Of a stretch of 64,000 bases of DNA, positions 25,721-35,043 are shown in pieces; position 1 is the first letter of the stretch; the number at the start of each line of letters is the position of its first letter. Below the pieces are notes generated by a model. That model made no database searches. It saw nothing but the letters and a program-made list of their open reading frames with translations, and was not told the origin of the DNA. Source of the stretch: Pseudomonas profundi. GTDB taxonomy: Bacteria; Pseudomonadota; Gammaproteobacteria; Pseudomonadales; Pseudomonadaceae. The stretch spans positions 139,444-203,443 of the forward strand of contig NZ_VTPZ01000005.1 in the NCBI RefSeq assembly GCF_008638305.1. The letters are read 5' to 3'. The position numbers were made by a program, and so were the translations under genes.

Positions 25721-27345
25721 GCTGCGTTCGCTCCTTGCTGATTCGCACCAGCGATGATTTCCGCCGCGCGCATGGCAATGGCCATGGCCGGCGCGTTGGT
25801 GTTGCCCGATACCAGCGTGGGCATGATCGATGTATCAATCACGCGCAAACCTTCAACCCCGCGCACTTTGAGCTCAGGGTCCAGCACAGCGTGCTCGTCA
25901 GTGCCCATGCGGCAGGTGCCTGCCACGTGAAACGCGGTCTGGCCAAAGCGGCGAAAGGCGGCAAGCATTTCGTCGTCACTCTGCACCTGGGGACCGGGGG
26001 TCAGTTCTTCAACCAGGAAAGGCTTGAGCGACGGTTGCGCCGCCAGCTTGCGGATCCACTTCAGCAACGCAATTGCCGCCGTCTGGTCCGCTTCGGCGCT
26101 GAGGTAATTGGCGACAATTCTTGGCGGCACCGCCGGGTCGGCCGACTCAATGCGTATCTCGCCCTGGCTCTGCGGGTGCATGAAATACCCGCCGAGGGTT
26201 ATCCCCGGCTGTTTATCAATCGCCACGGTCTTGCCGTCGCCATCCATTGAGAACAGGCTCACCCCGATCTGCGCATCAGGACGCTCCAGTTCAGGCCGGG
26301 TTTTTACGAAGCCCCCTGCTTCGTGTGCAGCGTGGGTCATGGGGCCTTTCTTGCCGACAAAGTAACTCAGCACCGAGCGGGCAAGCCCCAATCCGGCGAA
26401 GCAATGGTTGAAGCTGCCCCGGGTGACCCGGAACTGCGCGGCTATATAAACGTGCTCACGCAGATTGCGCCCCACATCCGGGGCGTTCTGGATGACCGGG
26501 ATCCCCAGCGATTGCAGCAAGTGGGCAGGGCCTATGCCGGACAGCTGCAGTAATTTCGGCGACTCGATTGCGCCGGCACAAAGCAGCACTTCACGCTGGC
26601 AACGGATGCGTCGCTCGCCTTCCTTGCCACGCACCTGGACCGCGATGGCGCGGCGCCCCTCAAACTCGATGCGTTGTACATGGGTGCCCGTCATCACAGT
26701 CAGATTGGGACGCGTACGCACCGGATCGAGAAACGCCTTCGCTGCGCTGAAGCGCTGCCCCTTCCAGGTGGTTTGCGGCTGATAACCGAACCCGCCTTGC
26801 GTCACCGAATCCACATGGTTGGTATCCGCGACGGTCGCCGTACCGATATGTGCGGCAGCGTCGATGATGGCATCGCACAACTCATCGCCCGAGGGGTGCA
26901 CAGTTACCTTCAGTGGTCCGCCCACACCCCGCCACTCGGAGCTGCCAAGCTGGTGATCTTCCATGGCGACAAACTGCCGGCCCATATCCTGCCAACCCCA
27001 ACCGGTACATCCCTGCGCCTCCCAGGCGTCGTAATCGGCGGGTGCGCCACGCACGTAAACCATCCCATTCACCGAACTGGAGCCGCCAATGGCCTTGCCC
27101 TTCAGCCATAGTTCCGTGGCCATGCCCTCTCCCCGCGAGGCCTGATAATCCCAAACGTGCGGGTTGCCGGGCATGAGCAGCTTGCCTATGCCTCGCGGCA
27201 TGGCAATCAAAGGGCTGGTGTGCTCCGGACCGCTCTCGATCAGCAACACCGAGACACTGGGGTCGGTCGAGAGCCGGTTCGCCATTACGCAGCCGGCAGA
27301 CCCCGCCCCAACGATGATGTAGTCGTAGCTTTGTTTCATGTTCAT
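25717..27345 (-). CDS. GMC family FAD alcohol dehydrogenase/oxidase
   Basis: 542 residues, choline-dehydrogenase type. FAD-binding N-terminus DYIIVGAGSAGCVMANRLS, the second signature GAIESPKLLQLSGIGP, catalytic His in FHVAGTCRMG and the conserved SGNTNAPAMAIAMRAAEI near the C-terminus. The ATG at 27345 has AAAGGAC 7 bases upstream, and an A-rich ACAAAAACAAT lies across the start region, a likely Hfq/Crc site. It overlaps both neighbours by 4 bp. It probably oxidises the alcohol produced by the P450 of the same operon. Confidence 0.95.
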   Translation of the reverse strand: MNMKQSYDYIIVGAGSAGCVMANRLSTDPSVSVLLIESGPEHTSPLIAMPRGIGKLLMPGNPHVWDYQASRGEGMATELWLKGKAIGGSSSVNGMVYVRGAPADYDAWEAQGCTGWGWQDMGRQFVAMEDHQLGSSEWRGVGGPLKVTVHPSGDELCDAIIDAAAHIGTATVADTNHVDSVTQGGFGYQPQTTWKGQRFSAAKAFLDPVRTRPNLTVMTGTHVQRIEFEGRRAIAVQVRGKEGERRIRCQREVLLCAGAIESPKLLQLSGIGPAHLLQSLGIPVIQNAPDVGRNLREHVYIAAQFRVTRGSFNHCFAGLGLARSVLSYFVGKKGPMTHAAHEAGGFVKTRPELERPDAQIGVSLFSMDGDGKTVAIDKQPGITLGGYFMHPQSQGEIRIESADPAVPPRIVANYLSAEADQTAAIALLKWIRKLAAQPSLKPFLVEELTPGPQVQSDDEMLAAFRRFGQTAFHVAGTCRMGTDEHAVLDPELKVRGVEGLRVIDTSIMPTLVSGNTNAPAMAIAMRAAEIIAGANQQGANAA

Positions 27346-27581
27346 TGTTTTTGTCCTTTATTCAGCCCATTGCCTGGGGGGTTTGCAGGTTCATCCACGA
27401 TGTGGATCACCCGCTCGGGGCAAGCCCTGGCGCCGCGCCGGGCAAGGGCCTGCTGCCCGACCTCGACGTCGAAGCCAGCGGTACTGATGTAGCCGTTGTC
27501 ATCGAGCTCATAAAGCCCCGGCGCGACCTCATTGCAGCGCGCGTGTCCGGCACAGGCCTTGTTGTCGATGATAATTTTCAT
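27342..27581 (-). CDS. 3Fe-4S ferredoxin of a P450 system
   Basis: 79 residues. Cys10-x2-His13-x2-Cys16 and distant Cys54-Pro give three Cys ligands with His at the variable site, the CxxHxxC pattern of P450-partner 3Fe-4S ferredoxins; Ala20 stands where 4Fe-4S proteins often have Cys. The ATG at 27581 overlaps the P450 stop by 4 bp. It should carry electrons to that P450; no dedicated reductase is next to it, so the reductase at 36681 or a housekeeping enzyme must supply them. Confidence 0.92.
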   Translation of the reverse strand: MKIIIDNKACAGHARCNEVAPGLYELDDNGYISTAGFDVEVGQQALARRGARACPERVIHIVDEPANPPGNGLNKGQKQ

Positions 27582-28822
27582 CTGGTTTCCTCCACATCCC
27601 ATTCCAGATGCAGCTCTTCCATCCCGAATATGCCGAAGGCGTTGAAACGCGGCGTGGTACCGGTTGCGATGCGGAACGGTGGCACCTTGGTCAGCCAGAG
27701 TTCTAGCGCAATACGCAGTTCGCGACGGGCCAGGTGCGACCCTACACAGCGGTGCACGCCATAAGAGAAGGCCATGTGTGGTGCATGCCCAGCGCTACGC
27801 AGGAAGTCGACCTTTTCCGGCTGGTCGAACACTTCAGGATCGAGGTTGGCCAACTCGGTACTGATCAGCACAATGTCGCCCTTTTTCATCGTCGCCTCGC
27901 CGATCTGCACATCCCGGGTCACGGTACGGCGCATATTGACGATGGAATAGGAACGCAGCATCTCTTCCACCGCATCCGGGATCAGCGACGGGTCGGCGCG
28001 CAGTTGCGCCTGCTGCTCTGGATTGCGCGCCAGATGGCGAAAGAACAGTCCGATCGTTGAGGTAACGGTATCCAGCCCACCGATAAATATCAGAAAGTTG
28101 ATGCCGAGCATTTCGTCATCGGTCAGCGGCCGGCCGTCAATCTGACTAGCCAGCAGGTAGCTGGTGAAATCATCGCCGGGATTGGCCCGGCATTCGGCGA
28201 TGCGTGCCCGAATCCAACCAGTAATTTCGCGTGCATTGTCCGTCACCACCTGGGGATCCGAGCTCTTGATCAGCGTCTGGGTCCAGTGTTGAAACAGCGG
28301 TCGGTCCGCCAGCGGCCAGCCCATCAGCTTGAGAAAAATCAACGTCGGGAACGGCTTGGCGAAGTCTTCATTAAAGTCGCAGCGCCCTGTCTGAGCGATG
28401 TCGTCTATAAGCTGGGTAGCCAACTGGCGGATATCCTCTTCCAACGCATTGACTTTTTTTGGCGTGAACAGAGGATTCAACAGGGCGCGGTACTTGGCAT
28501 GAACCGGCGGGTCGACTTCAAGCGGCGCCAGGCGCCAGCTTTCGCCCAGCAGCATGGGATACGGCGTCAAGCCAGCGCTGCTAAAGGTCTCGGGATCCTG
28601 GAGGATGCGCCGCAGATCCTTTGAACGACGCGGAATCCAGGTGCCCGGCAGAAATCCCAGGCTCGGCACCCAGAAGATGGGTGGCATGCTCTCATGCAAC
28701 TTGGCGGCCCAGGCATAGGCGTTTTCGCCCTGCGCGGTAAGCGCAGCCCAAAGGTCGAAATCCTGGACCAGATGAGCAGGCACATTGGACGGTATCGCAT
28801 TGGTCACGCTATCGGTATTCAT
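27578..28822 (-). CDS. Cytochrome P450
   Basis: 414 residues from the ATG at 28822 (MNTDSVTNAIPSNVP); the open frame continues upstream without a family-like sequence. I-helix FIGGLDTVTS, ExxR in EEMLRSYS, and haem loop FSYGVHRCVGSHLARRE with the Cys ligand. It is only distantly related to the two P450s at 1 and 52292. It is the first gene of a four-gene, fully overlapped operon (ferredoxin, GMC, aldehyde dehydrogenase), implying stepwise oxidation of one carbon. Divergent from a TetR gene that probably controls it. A terminal or ring-methyl hydroxylase for a terpenoid is a reasonable guess. Confidence 0.95.
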   Translation of the reverse strand: MNTDSVTNAIPSNVPAHLVQDFDLWAALTAQGENAYAWAAKLHESMPPIFWVPSLGFLPGTWIPRRSKDLRRILQDPETFSSAGLTPYPMLLGESWRLAPLEVDPPVHAKYRALLNPLFTPKKVNALEEDIRQLATQLIDDIAQTGRCDFNEDFAKPFPTLIFLKLMGWPLADRPLFQHWTQTLIKSSDPQVVTDNAREITGWIRARIAECRANPGDDFTSYLLASQIDGRPLTDDEMLGINFLIFIGGLDTVTSTIGLFFRHLARNPEQQAQLRADPSLIPDAVEEMLRSYSIVNMRRTVTRDVQIGEATMKKGDIVLISTELANLDPEVFDQPEKVDFLRSAGHAPHMAFSYGVHRCVGSHLARRELRIALELWLTKVPPFRIATGTTPRFNAFGIFGMEELHLEWDVEETR

Positions 28823-28988
28823 TATTATTGTCCGGTTTTTATTGCTGACGCAGATGAGTGTAGAGCCGCACCAATTTGCGCCACAACAGACGGAATCCCA
28901 CATCCGTTCGATTTCTAATACAGAATCCGCAATAGGGTTTAACTTGCCCGGCCCACGCTGCCTGTGTCAGTCTCGGACCTGAGCCTCA

Positions 28989-28998
28989 TCTCGCGAGA
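28989..28998. promoter_or_regulatory. TCTCGCGAGA palindrome, possible TetR operator
   Basis: Perfect 10-bp palindrome in the P450/TetR divergent region, followed at 29002 by the looser dyad TCTCGCTTAAGAGA. Together they cover the 45 bp before the TetR start and could be an autoregulatory site. Confidence 0.4.
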
Positions 28999-29032
28999 CC
29001 CTCTCGCTTAAGAGACCAGCAGGAACGCGCCT

Positions 29033-29650
29033 TTGCCAGCCCCCCCGGAACACAGCAACGATGAAGATCCAATCGGTGATCGCCACAAGGCGAGAGCCCG
29101 GCGCACCCGGGAGCGGCTACTCGATACCATGTACCGACTGGCACTGGAAAAGGACTTCAGAGATATAACCGTGCAGGAGTTGTTCGAGCGCGCCGGAGTT
29201 GCGCGATCAACCTTCTACGCTCACTTCCGTGACAAGGAAGACCTTCTGGTTGCCGGTTACGAGAGCATCGGCACGCCGCCTACCCGGGTGGTCGATGTAT
29301 CAGGACATAAGCGCGTTGTACTGGATGCATCGACCTGGCTGTTCATAGCCACCGAGCGGCATGCCTCCCTCACCACCTCGTTTTTCAACAGCCCTTCCCA
29401 GTCCGTCATCCTCGCTCACCTGGAAAGCATCCTCCTCATTCAGGTTCGCGAACATTACCGCAAGCAAGGCTTTTACCAAGCGGACGAGCTACGCGGCGAA
29501 GTGGCAGTGCGCTGCTTTGTGGGCGCGCTCATCGGGCTCTGGTTATGGTGGGTGCGTCACGACTATCCCTACCCGGCCAGCGAGATGACCGAGGCATTCG
29601 ACGCGCTCATGAACAACGGCACCTGGCCCTCACCCATCGACGCCTCCTGA
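29033..29650 (+). CDS. TetR family regulator with TTG start
   Basis: 205 residues. HTH at about residues 44-63 (ITVQELFERAGVARSTFYAH) followed by FRDKEDLL, then a helical effector domain. No ATG or GTG is available before the HTH; TTG at 29033 with AGGA 7 bases upstream gives a normal N-terminal lead, so it is the likely start. Divergent from the P450-ferredoxin-GMC-ALDH operon and therefore its probable repressor. Confidence 0.88.
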   Translation: MPAPPEHSNDEDPIGDRHKARARRTRERLLDTMYRLALEKDFRDITVQELFERAGVARSTFYAHFRDKEDLLVAGYESIGTPPTRVVDVSGHKRVVLDASTWLFIATERHASLTTSFFNSPSQSVILAHLESILLIQVREHYRKQGFYQADELRGEVAVRCFVGALIGLWLWWVRHDYPYPASEMTEAFDALMNNGTWPSPIDAS

Positions 29651-29774
29651 CCACGCCTTCTAACTACGCTGCCGATCACACCTGGTCTGCCGACGCACCG
29701 TGACTGAAGGCAGGATTTTTCCCTGCCCAGTTCAGATCATTCCCTCCCTGCGACTACAAATCGTTACACAGCGC

Positions 29775-29801
29775 TAAAGTCCTGCCCTTTTCGGCCGAAA
29801 A
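29775..29801 (+). promoter_or_regulatory. Sigma-28 (FliA) promoter
   Basis: TAAAGTCC, an 11-bp spacer, then GCCGAAAA, which fits the flagellar/chemotaxis sigma-28 consensus TAAAGTTT-N11-GCCGATAA closely. It lies about 85 bp before the MCP start. Confidence 0.75.
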
Positions 29802-29886
29802 CCCCGACAGCTTAGTGAACATTTTTCCAGTTACTGTTCAATTTCACTTCAGCTTCGTTAGTTCGCATCTCACCTGGGGGCCGGAA

Positions 29887-31509
29887 ATGCTCAAGAATCT
29901 GTCACTGAATCTCAAACTGGCCATGCCGCCAGCCGTCGCCATGCTCGGCCTCGTTCTATATGTCGCTTACACGTCGCTGCAATTGTCCGCCACCGATAAT
30001 CGACTGGAATCGCTGGAGTCCCAAAGCTACCCCACGCTGGAAAAGGCCGATGCGGTGATCTTCCAGTTTTCGCGCCTGCCCGGCTTGCTCAACAACGCTG
30101 TTGCAGCCGGTGAGCAAACGATTCTCGGCGAAGCGCGCGAGGTTCTCCAGGAGATCGCTACCCAACAGGCGGCGCTCGCGAATTTGCTGCAAAACCAGCC
30201 ACAGCGCCTCCAGGATCTGCAGGCCTGGCGCCAGGCCGTGCTGACCTATTCTGGCAACGCTCTCAGCGCGTCGGACCAATTAATCAGCGGCAGCGCCTCC
30301 TTTGATGACCTGCGCTCCAGCCTTGACCGGATGGCCTCCGATCTCGCGCAAACCCAGAAGCTCGCCGCCGCGTTCCGCAGCAATGCCTATCAGGACTTCG
30401 AACGAACGCTAGCGGAAACTCGCGAGAACAATGCCGAGACCACCCGTCTGGGTATCATCCTCAGCTTGGGCTTGCTGGTGCTGGTGTCGCTGGCTGCCTG
30501 GACGGTGATCCGCAGCGTGATGACAAATGTCCGCGGCGTCATCGAGTCGCTGCAGGCCATCGCCAGCGGGGACGGTGATCTGACGCGCCGCGTCAATGTC
30601 GAAGCGCACGACGAAATTGGCGCCATGATCCATCTCTTCAACGGCTTCCTCGACACCTTGCAGGGCACCATGCGCCAGGTGATCGAGGCGGCCAGCCCGC
30701 TGGGGCACGTCTCCAATGAGCTATACCGGCTGACCCAGGGCTCCGAGGAAAGCGCCAAGTCCCAGCAGCATCACACCAACTCCATCAGCCGCGACATTCT
30801 CACCATGACCGACCGCATTCAGGAGGTAGCGCGGCGCTCGAAACAGGCATCCGAAGAAGCCGGTTCCGCGTCCAGTCAGGCCGTTACGGCGCGCAAACAT
30901 ATCGGCGATCTGTCGACCAGCGTCAGCGACCTGGGCAGCAGCGTTATGAGCGCGGTGCAGGCCATGCAGCAGTTGGAAAAGGAAACCCAGGAAGTGGGCT
31001 CGGTGCTGACGGTCATTCGCAGCATCGCCGAACAGACCAACCTCCTCGCACTCAACGCCGCGATAGAAGCCGCCCGTGCCGGTGAGCAGGGTCGCGGTTT
31101 CGCTGTGGTCGCCGATGAAGTGCGCAACCTGGCGCAGAAGACAGCCGTGTCGACGGCAGAAATCCAACAGATCATTCAGCGCCTGCAAAGCAGCGCCAAC
31201 ACCGTGCTGAACGTCATGCACAACAACGGCGAGAAGTCCCGGGAAAGCATCGAGCGTTCGGTCGAAGCCACACAACTGCTCGAGACCATCGCCCGCACCG
31301 TCATCCAGATTGACGAACTCAACGCCGGGATTGCCCAGTTCACCCAGGAGCAGATCGGGCTGTCGAGTTCCATCCAGCAAGAAACCCAAGTGTTGCAGCA
31401 GGACGCACAAGCAACCGCGCACGGCGCCGGGGCCACCGCCCGCCTTGGCGAGCAGTTGGTCGGAGCAGGGGACAATCTGCGTTCGGCCACCGCACAATTT
31501 CGCACATAA
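29887..31509 (+). CDS. Methyl-accepting chemotaxis protein
   Basis: 540 residues. A first membrane helix (about 10-32), a periplasmic helical sensor region of about 150 residues, a second membrane helix (about 187-209), HAMP linker, and a cytoplasmic coiled coil with the conserved hairpin tip [20 protein letters not shown]. The ATG at 29887 ([15 protein letters not shown]) is chosen because the in-frame GTG upstream gives an atypical N-terminus. Preceded by a sigma-28 promoter. It heads a run with a porin and a small binding protein that may sense the same ligand; the ligand is unknown. Confidence 0.95.
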   Translation: MLKNLSLNLKLAMPPAVAMLGLVLYVAYTSLQLSATDNRLESLESQSYPTLEKADAVIFQFSRLPGLLNNAVAAGEQTILGEAREVLQEIATQQAALANLLQNQPQRLQDLQAWRQAVLTYSGNALSASDQLISGSASFDDLRSSLDRMASDLAQTQKLAAAFRSNAYQDFERTLAETRENNAETTRLGIILSLGLLVLVSLAAWTVIRSVMTNVRGVIESLQAIASGDGDLTRRVNVEAHDEIGAMIHLFNGFLDTLQGTMRQVIEAASPLGHVSNELYRLTQGSEESAKSQQHHTNSISRDILTMTDRIQEVARRSKQASEEAGSASSQAVTARKHIGDLSTSVSDLGSSVMSAVQAMQQLEKETQEVGSVLTVIRSIAEQTNLLALNAAIEAARAGEQGRGFAVVADEVRNLAQKTAVSTAEIQQIIQRLQSSANTVLNVMHNNGEKSRESIERSVEATQLLETIARTVIQIDELNAGIAQFTQEQIGLSSSIQQETQVLQQDAQATAHGAGATARLGEQLVGAGDNLRSATAQFRT

Positions 31510-31535
31510 CACTACTACTCGGAGCTTGAAGAACC

Positions 31536-32606
31536 ATGAACAAACGCAACCTACTCGGCCTGGCCGTCTGCCTGGCCGTCTGCCTGGCAAGCACCTCCGC
31601 CATGGCATTGGAGCCGGCAGAATATCGTTTTAATGGATTCGGTACCGCAGCCATTACACACCTCGGTGGAGCCGACGATGCCAAGGGCTACGGCATTCAG
31701 GGCCAGACCACAGACGCCTGGCGCGGCGACCAGCTATCGAAACTGGGCGGCCAGCTCTCCTACGGTTTAGCCGACCGGCTCAGCGCAACCATCCAGACGG
31801 TGGCCAAGGCTGACCAGGACCAGTGGAACCTGGAAGTTGAATGGGCCTATCTGGCCTACCAGGCGAACGACCAGTTGACTCTGCGTGCAGGCCGCCTGCG
31901 TCCTGGCGCGTTCATGTTCTCCGAGACGCTTGATGTGGGTTACGCCTACCCCTGGCTACGCCTGCCTGATGAAGTCTATAGCCAGATGCCGGTCAGCAAC
32001 TACGAGGGCGTCGATGCTCTGTACAGCTTGCCCGTTTCCTTTGGCACGCTGAACTTCCAGGCCAGTTACGGCCAGGCGACGGACCGGGAGGTATTCATTC
32101 ACAACCTGGACGGCCCGCTGGACGTGGATTACAAGGACGTGGTTACCGGCAGCGTAAGCCTGGCAACCATGAACCTTGGCACGCTGCGTTACAGCTATAC
32201 CGAGTCCGACCTGGATCTCGAGATGTTCGGCAAGTTCAAAGGCAAGTTCGAATCCCTGGGTCACCAGTATGACAACGGCAGCTGGCTGACCAACGCTGAA
32301 GCGATCAAACGTCAGAGTCCGCTCGGCACCATTGAGTCCTTCTACGTCATGGCTGGACACCGCTTTGGTGACTACCTGCCGCATGTAACCTATTCTCAGC
32401 GGGATGAGAAGGGTGAGCCAGGCCGTCAGTCTTCCTGGGCCTATGGCTTGAATTACAGCCTCACCCCCAGCGTGACGCTGAAGGGCGAGTACAAGCGTGT
32501 GGAATCGACTCGAGGCTTCAGCGGTGGTTTCGTGCCGGACTTCAGCGTCGTCGAGCGTACCTTCGACGGTGACATCCTGAGCATCGGCGCTGACTTCATA
32601 TTCTAA
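31536..32606 (+). CDS. Outer-membrane porin-like protein
   Basis: 356 residues. A Sec signal (MNKRNLLGLAVCLAVCLAS then TSAMA) is cut before LEPAEY; it contains a 12-bp in-frame duplication (CLAV twice). The mature part alternates short beta strands and loops (YRFNGFGTAAITHLGG, RLSATIQTVA) and ends in Phe (ADFIF), the usual C-terminal outer-membrane beta-barrel signal. It follows the MCP by 26 bp and precedes the small binding protein by 11 bp. It probably admits the ligand sensed by the system. Confidence 0.85.
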   Translation: MNKRNLLGLAVCLAVCLASTSAMALEPAEYRFNGFGTAAITHLGGADDAKGYGIQGQTTDAWRGDQLSKLGGQLSYGLADRLSATIQTVAKADQDQWNLEVEWAYLAYQANDQLTLRAGRLRPGAFMFSETLDVGYAYPWLRLPDEVYSQMPVSNYEGVDALYSLPVSFGTLNFQASYGQATDREVFIHNLDGPLDVDYKDVVTGSVSLATMNLGTLRYSYTESDLDLEMFGKFKGKFESLGHQYDNGSWLTNAEAIKRQSPLGTIESFYVMAGHRFGDYLPHVTYSQRDEKGEPGRQSSWAYGLNYSLTPSVTLKGEYKRVESTRGFSGGFVPDFSVVERTFDGDILSIGADFIF

Positions 32607-32617
32607 GGAGAAGTAGA

Positions 32618-33025
32618 ATGAATCTTTTCATGCACAGAACGTTCGCCATCGCCATGCTGAGTCTGACCGCAACGCTGGTGCAGGCCGAGGTGGCCGTCAT
32701 CGTTAACCCAAGCGCCGCCAACACGCCTTCCCAGGCTGAAGTGGCCAACATTTTTCTGGGCAAGGACAAGTCGCTGTCAGGTGTCGACCAGAAAGACTGG
32801 AACCCGACCAAGGACAAGTTCTACACATCGGTAGCCAACAAGAACGAGTCGCAGCTCAAATCGTATTGGTCTGGCTTGATCTTTACCGGCAAAGGCCAGC
32901 CGCTTCCCAGCGTCGGTGACGACACCGCCGTGCTGGCAAAGGTAGCGGCGGAAGCCGACGCCATCGGCTATGTGAACAGTTCAGTAGTGACCGATCAGGT
33001 CAAGGTGCTTTTCACCCTGCCGTAA
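32618..33025 (+). CDS. Small PstS-like periplasmic binding protein
   Basis: 135 residues: a signal peptide (cleaved after VQA) and a single PBP-like domain related to phosphate-binding proteins (VIVNPSAANTPSQAEVANIFLGK, and IGYVNSSVV at the C-terminus), about half the length of transport-type PstS. With no ABC transporter genes near, a role as periplasmic sensor subunit for the neighbouring MCP is more likely than transport. The ligand may be an oxyanion such as phosphate, but this cannot be read directly. Confidence 0.8.
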   Translation: MNLFMHRTFAIAMLSLTATLVQAEVAVIVNPSAANTPSQAEVANIFLGKDKSLSGVDQKDWNPTKDKFYTSVANKNESQLKSYWSGLIFTGKGQPLPSVGDDTAVLAKVAAEADAIGYVNSSVVTDQVKVLFTLP

Positions 33026-33041
33026 CGCCGACCCAGGCGAG

Positions 33042-33076
33042 GGAGTCGAGAACGCGCAACGCCCGCTCTCGACTCC
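33042..33076. terminator. Stem-loop between convergent binding-protein and MCP genes
   Basis: Ten-pair stem GGAGTCGAGA/TCTCGACTCC with a 15-base GC-rich loop. No strong T-run on either side. The stem contains the CTCTCGACTC string that also makes up the tandem repeat at 24150. Confidence 0.6.
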
Positions 33077-33193
33077 GTCGCCATGGGCGAAAGCATGGGA
33101 GGGCAGCGCCAGCAGAACCAAAGCGACGAACAGCGATAACAAGGCACGACAAACGTGATGCATGCCCCCCCTGAAGCTGGCAATACCGTTTTT

Positions 33194-34843
33194 TCACGTC
33201 CGGAAATGGCTGACCGACATTTTTAACTCCCCGGCCAGTTCCCGTAGAGACCCTACCGCCGACGTGACCTGATGTGAAACCATGTCGCCCTCCTCCGCCA
33301 TTTTGGCGATGCGTTCGATACCCAGCGAAATATCTTTCCCGCCCTCATTCTGAACCTGCACGGCCGACGCGATTTCGCTTACGCCCGAGGTCGATGCACC
33401 CACCAGCCTGGCAGCTTCGGACAACACGCTTACGAGCTCCTCAAGCAGCTTCTGGCTGCTGTCCAGCGCGGCAGCCCCTTCATCAAGCACACTGGCAACG
33501 CTGTTGGACTGGCTTTCCAGCCCGTGCGTCAGGTCGTTGATCGAATTGGCCGCCGTGGCGGAGCGCTGGGCGAGGTTGCGCACTTCATCAGCGACCACGC
33601 TGAATCCGCGGCCGCTTTCGCCTGCGCGGGCAGCTTCGATAGCGGCGTTGAGGGCCAACAGATTGGTTTGTGCTGAAAGTTCCTTTACCTGGTTGATGCT
33701 GGCGGCGATGGCGGTGGTGCTGGCGACGAAATCACCGACTGAGGCAGTAATTGCGGAAAAGGCATCGCGCACGCGGCATATTTCGTCCAGCAGTCTGGTC
33801 AATGCGGACTGACCGGCCTGGGCCCCCCGCAAGCTGTCTTCCGCCGAGGAACGCAGCGCGTCCGCATGGGTGGAAATGGAGGCAATACCGCCGCTCATCT
33901 GCTCGACCGTAGTCGCCGCCTGGGTCGCTGCACTGGCTTGCTCATTAGCCCCTTGCGCCACCTGATTGGAGGTAGCCACCAACTCATCGGCGGACGCGCC
34001 AACCGAGCCGGCTACCCGGGTTACCTGTCGCACAGCCGACTGCAAGCTATCTATAAGCACGTTAAAGGCGATTGCAGTCTGGGCAATTTCATCTCGTCCG
34101 ATCACCTGCACCCGATGGGTCAGATCGCCATCGCGCAGCTTCACCGCAGCCTGCTCAATCGCCTTTATCGACCTGAGTATCTGATGTCGCATCAGCAAAC
34201 CTACAATCAAGCCTAACGCGATGGCTACAAAGACGGCGATTACCAACGCTTCGGTTACCGACGTGGCGGTCTCGTTGGCCCCCTCAAAGGACACACCGGA
34301 CAGTTCCTGTTGCAGTGTCATGAACTGCGCCAGCAACCCGAGCACACGGTTATATTCAGCACGCACGTATCCCAGCTGCGAGGGTGCCATATAGGGGTTG
34401 GTTAGCGCGGCTTCAGCCAGATCATCCACCCCTTGGGCGAATGCCTTGGCCTGTTCGCCGAAGGTCTGGAAGGTCTGTCGTTCCTCCTCGCTCAGATCGG
34501 CGGTATGGGCCAGCCCTGCCTCGATACCTGCCAGCATATCCCGCACACTGGCCTGCATATCCTCCACGTAGAACTGCATGTCTTCCTTGGATACTTTGCC
34601 CTCGGCTTGAATAAGCTGCACTACTGCGGCGTAGGATCCGACCATTGCGGCTTGTGATGCCGATGAGATTTCCAGCGCTCGCTGATACTGACTGAAGCGG
34701 ACCTGCTCAATCTGGTGAAGCACGGTCTGCTGGCGATTCAACCCGTAATAGGCTACCGCTGACACGACGGCCAGCAGGAGCACGATGAGCGCAGGAGCAA
34801 ACATGAGCTTTGCACCCATGGAAAAACGGCTGAGCCATGGCAT
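33194..34843 (-). CDS. Methyl-accepting chemotaxis protein
   Basis: 549 residues. TM1 about 12-34, periplasmic four-helix-bundle sensor to about 195, TM2 about 197-219, HAMP, then the signalling coiled coil with [20 protein letters not shown] at the tip. Not a close copy of the first MCP outside the signalling domain, so a different ligand is likely. Convergent with the binding-protein gene and divergent from the MFS carrier. No sigma-28 promoter is evident upstream; an A-rich AACAATAAA lies in its leader. Confidence 0.95.
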   Translation of the reverse strand: MPWLSRFSMGAKLMFAPALIVLLLAVVSAVAYYGLNRQQTVLHQIEQVRFSQYQRALEISSASQAAMVGSYAAVVQLIQAEGKVSKEDMQFYVEDMQASVRDMLAGIEAGLAHTADLSEEERQTFQTFGEQAKAFAQGVDDLAEAALTNPYMAPSQLGYVRAEYNRVLGLLAQFMTLQQELSGVSFEGANETATSVTEALVIAVFVAIALGLIVGLLMRHQILRSIKAIEQAAVKLRDGDLTHRVQVIGRDEIAQTAIAFNVLIDSLQSAVRQVTRVAGSVGASADELVATSNQVAQGANEQASAATQAATTVEQMSGGIASISTHADALRSSAEDSLRGAQAGQSALTRLLDEICRVRDAFSAITASVGDFVASTTAIAASINQVKELSAQTNLLALNAAIEAARAGESGRGFSVVADEVRNLAQRSATAANSINDLTHGLESQSNSVASVLDEGAAALDSSQKLLEELVSVLSEAARLVGASTSGVSEIASAVQVQNEGGKDISLGIERIAKMAEEGDMVSHQVTSAVGSLRELAGELKMSVSHFRT

Positions 34844-34922
34844 AGTTATCCCTCGTCTTTTTTATTGTTGTCGTGTGCATGGAACAGTCCCTTGGTCTGG
34901 ACAATCCTGTCCCCATGCAATA

Positions 34923-34955
34923 TTCTGACTTCAGTATATAGTTCTGAATCCAGAA
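34923..34955. promoter_or_regulatory. 33-bp nested inverted repeat
   Basis: TTCTG and TTCAG on the left mirror CTGAA and CAGAA on the right around a 9-bp AT centre. It lies 80 bp before the second MCP and 89 bp before the MFS start, so it may control both divergent genes. Confidence 0.5.
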
Positions 34956-35020
34956 ATTGAAACCGCTCTTGCAAAGGTTAACCTCAAGGGGAATGACTGC
35001 AGCGTTCAAACTGGTGATAT

Positions 35021-35028
35021 AAAAACAA
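35021..35028 (+). promoter_or_regulatory. A-rich Hfq/Crc-type motif before the MFS gene
   Basis: AAAAACAA, followed by TGAAGGA and the ATG at 35044. Fits AAnAAnAA, the Hfq/Crc recognition pattern of pseudomonads. Confidence 0.5.
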
Positions 35029-35043
35029 TGAAGGACATTGCAC

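Noticed and set aside
29709-29727. GGCAGG/CCTGCC hairpin after the second TetR gene as terminator
   Set aside because: Six-pair stem with the T-run inside the loop and none after it; too weak to list as a feature.
30721-31608. 295-codon minus-strand open frame over the first MCP
   Set aside because: Antisense to the conserved MCP signalling domain; no independent support.
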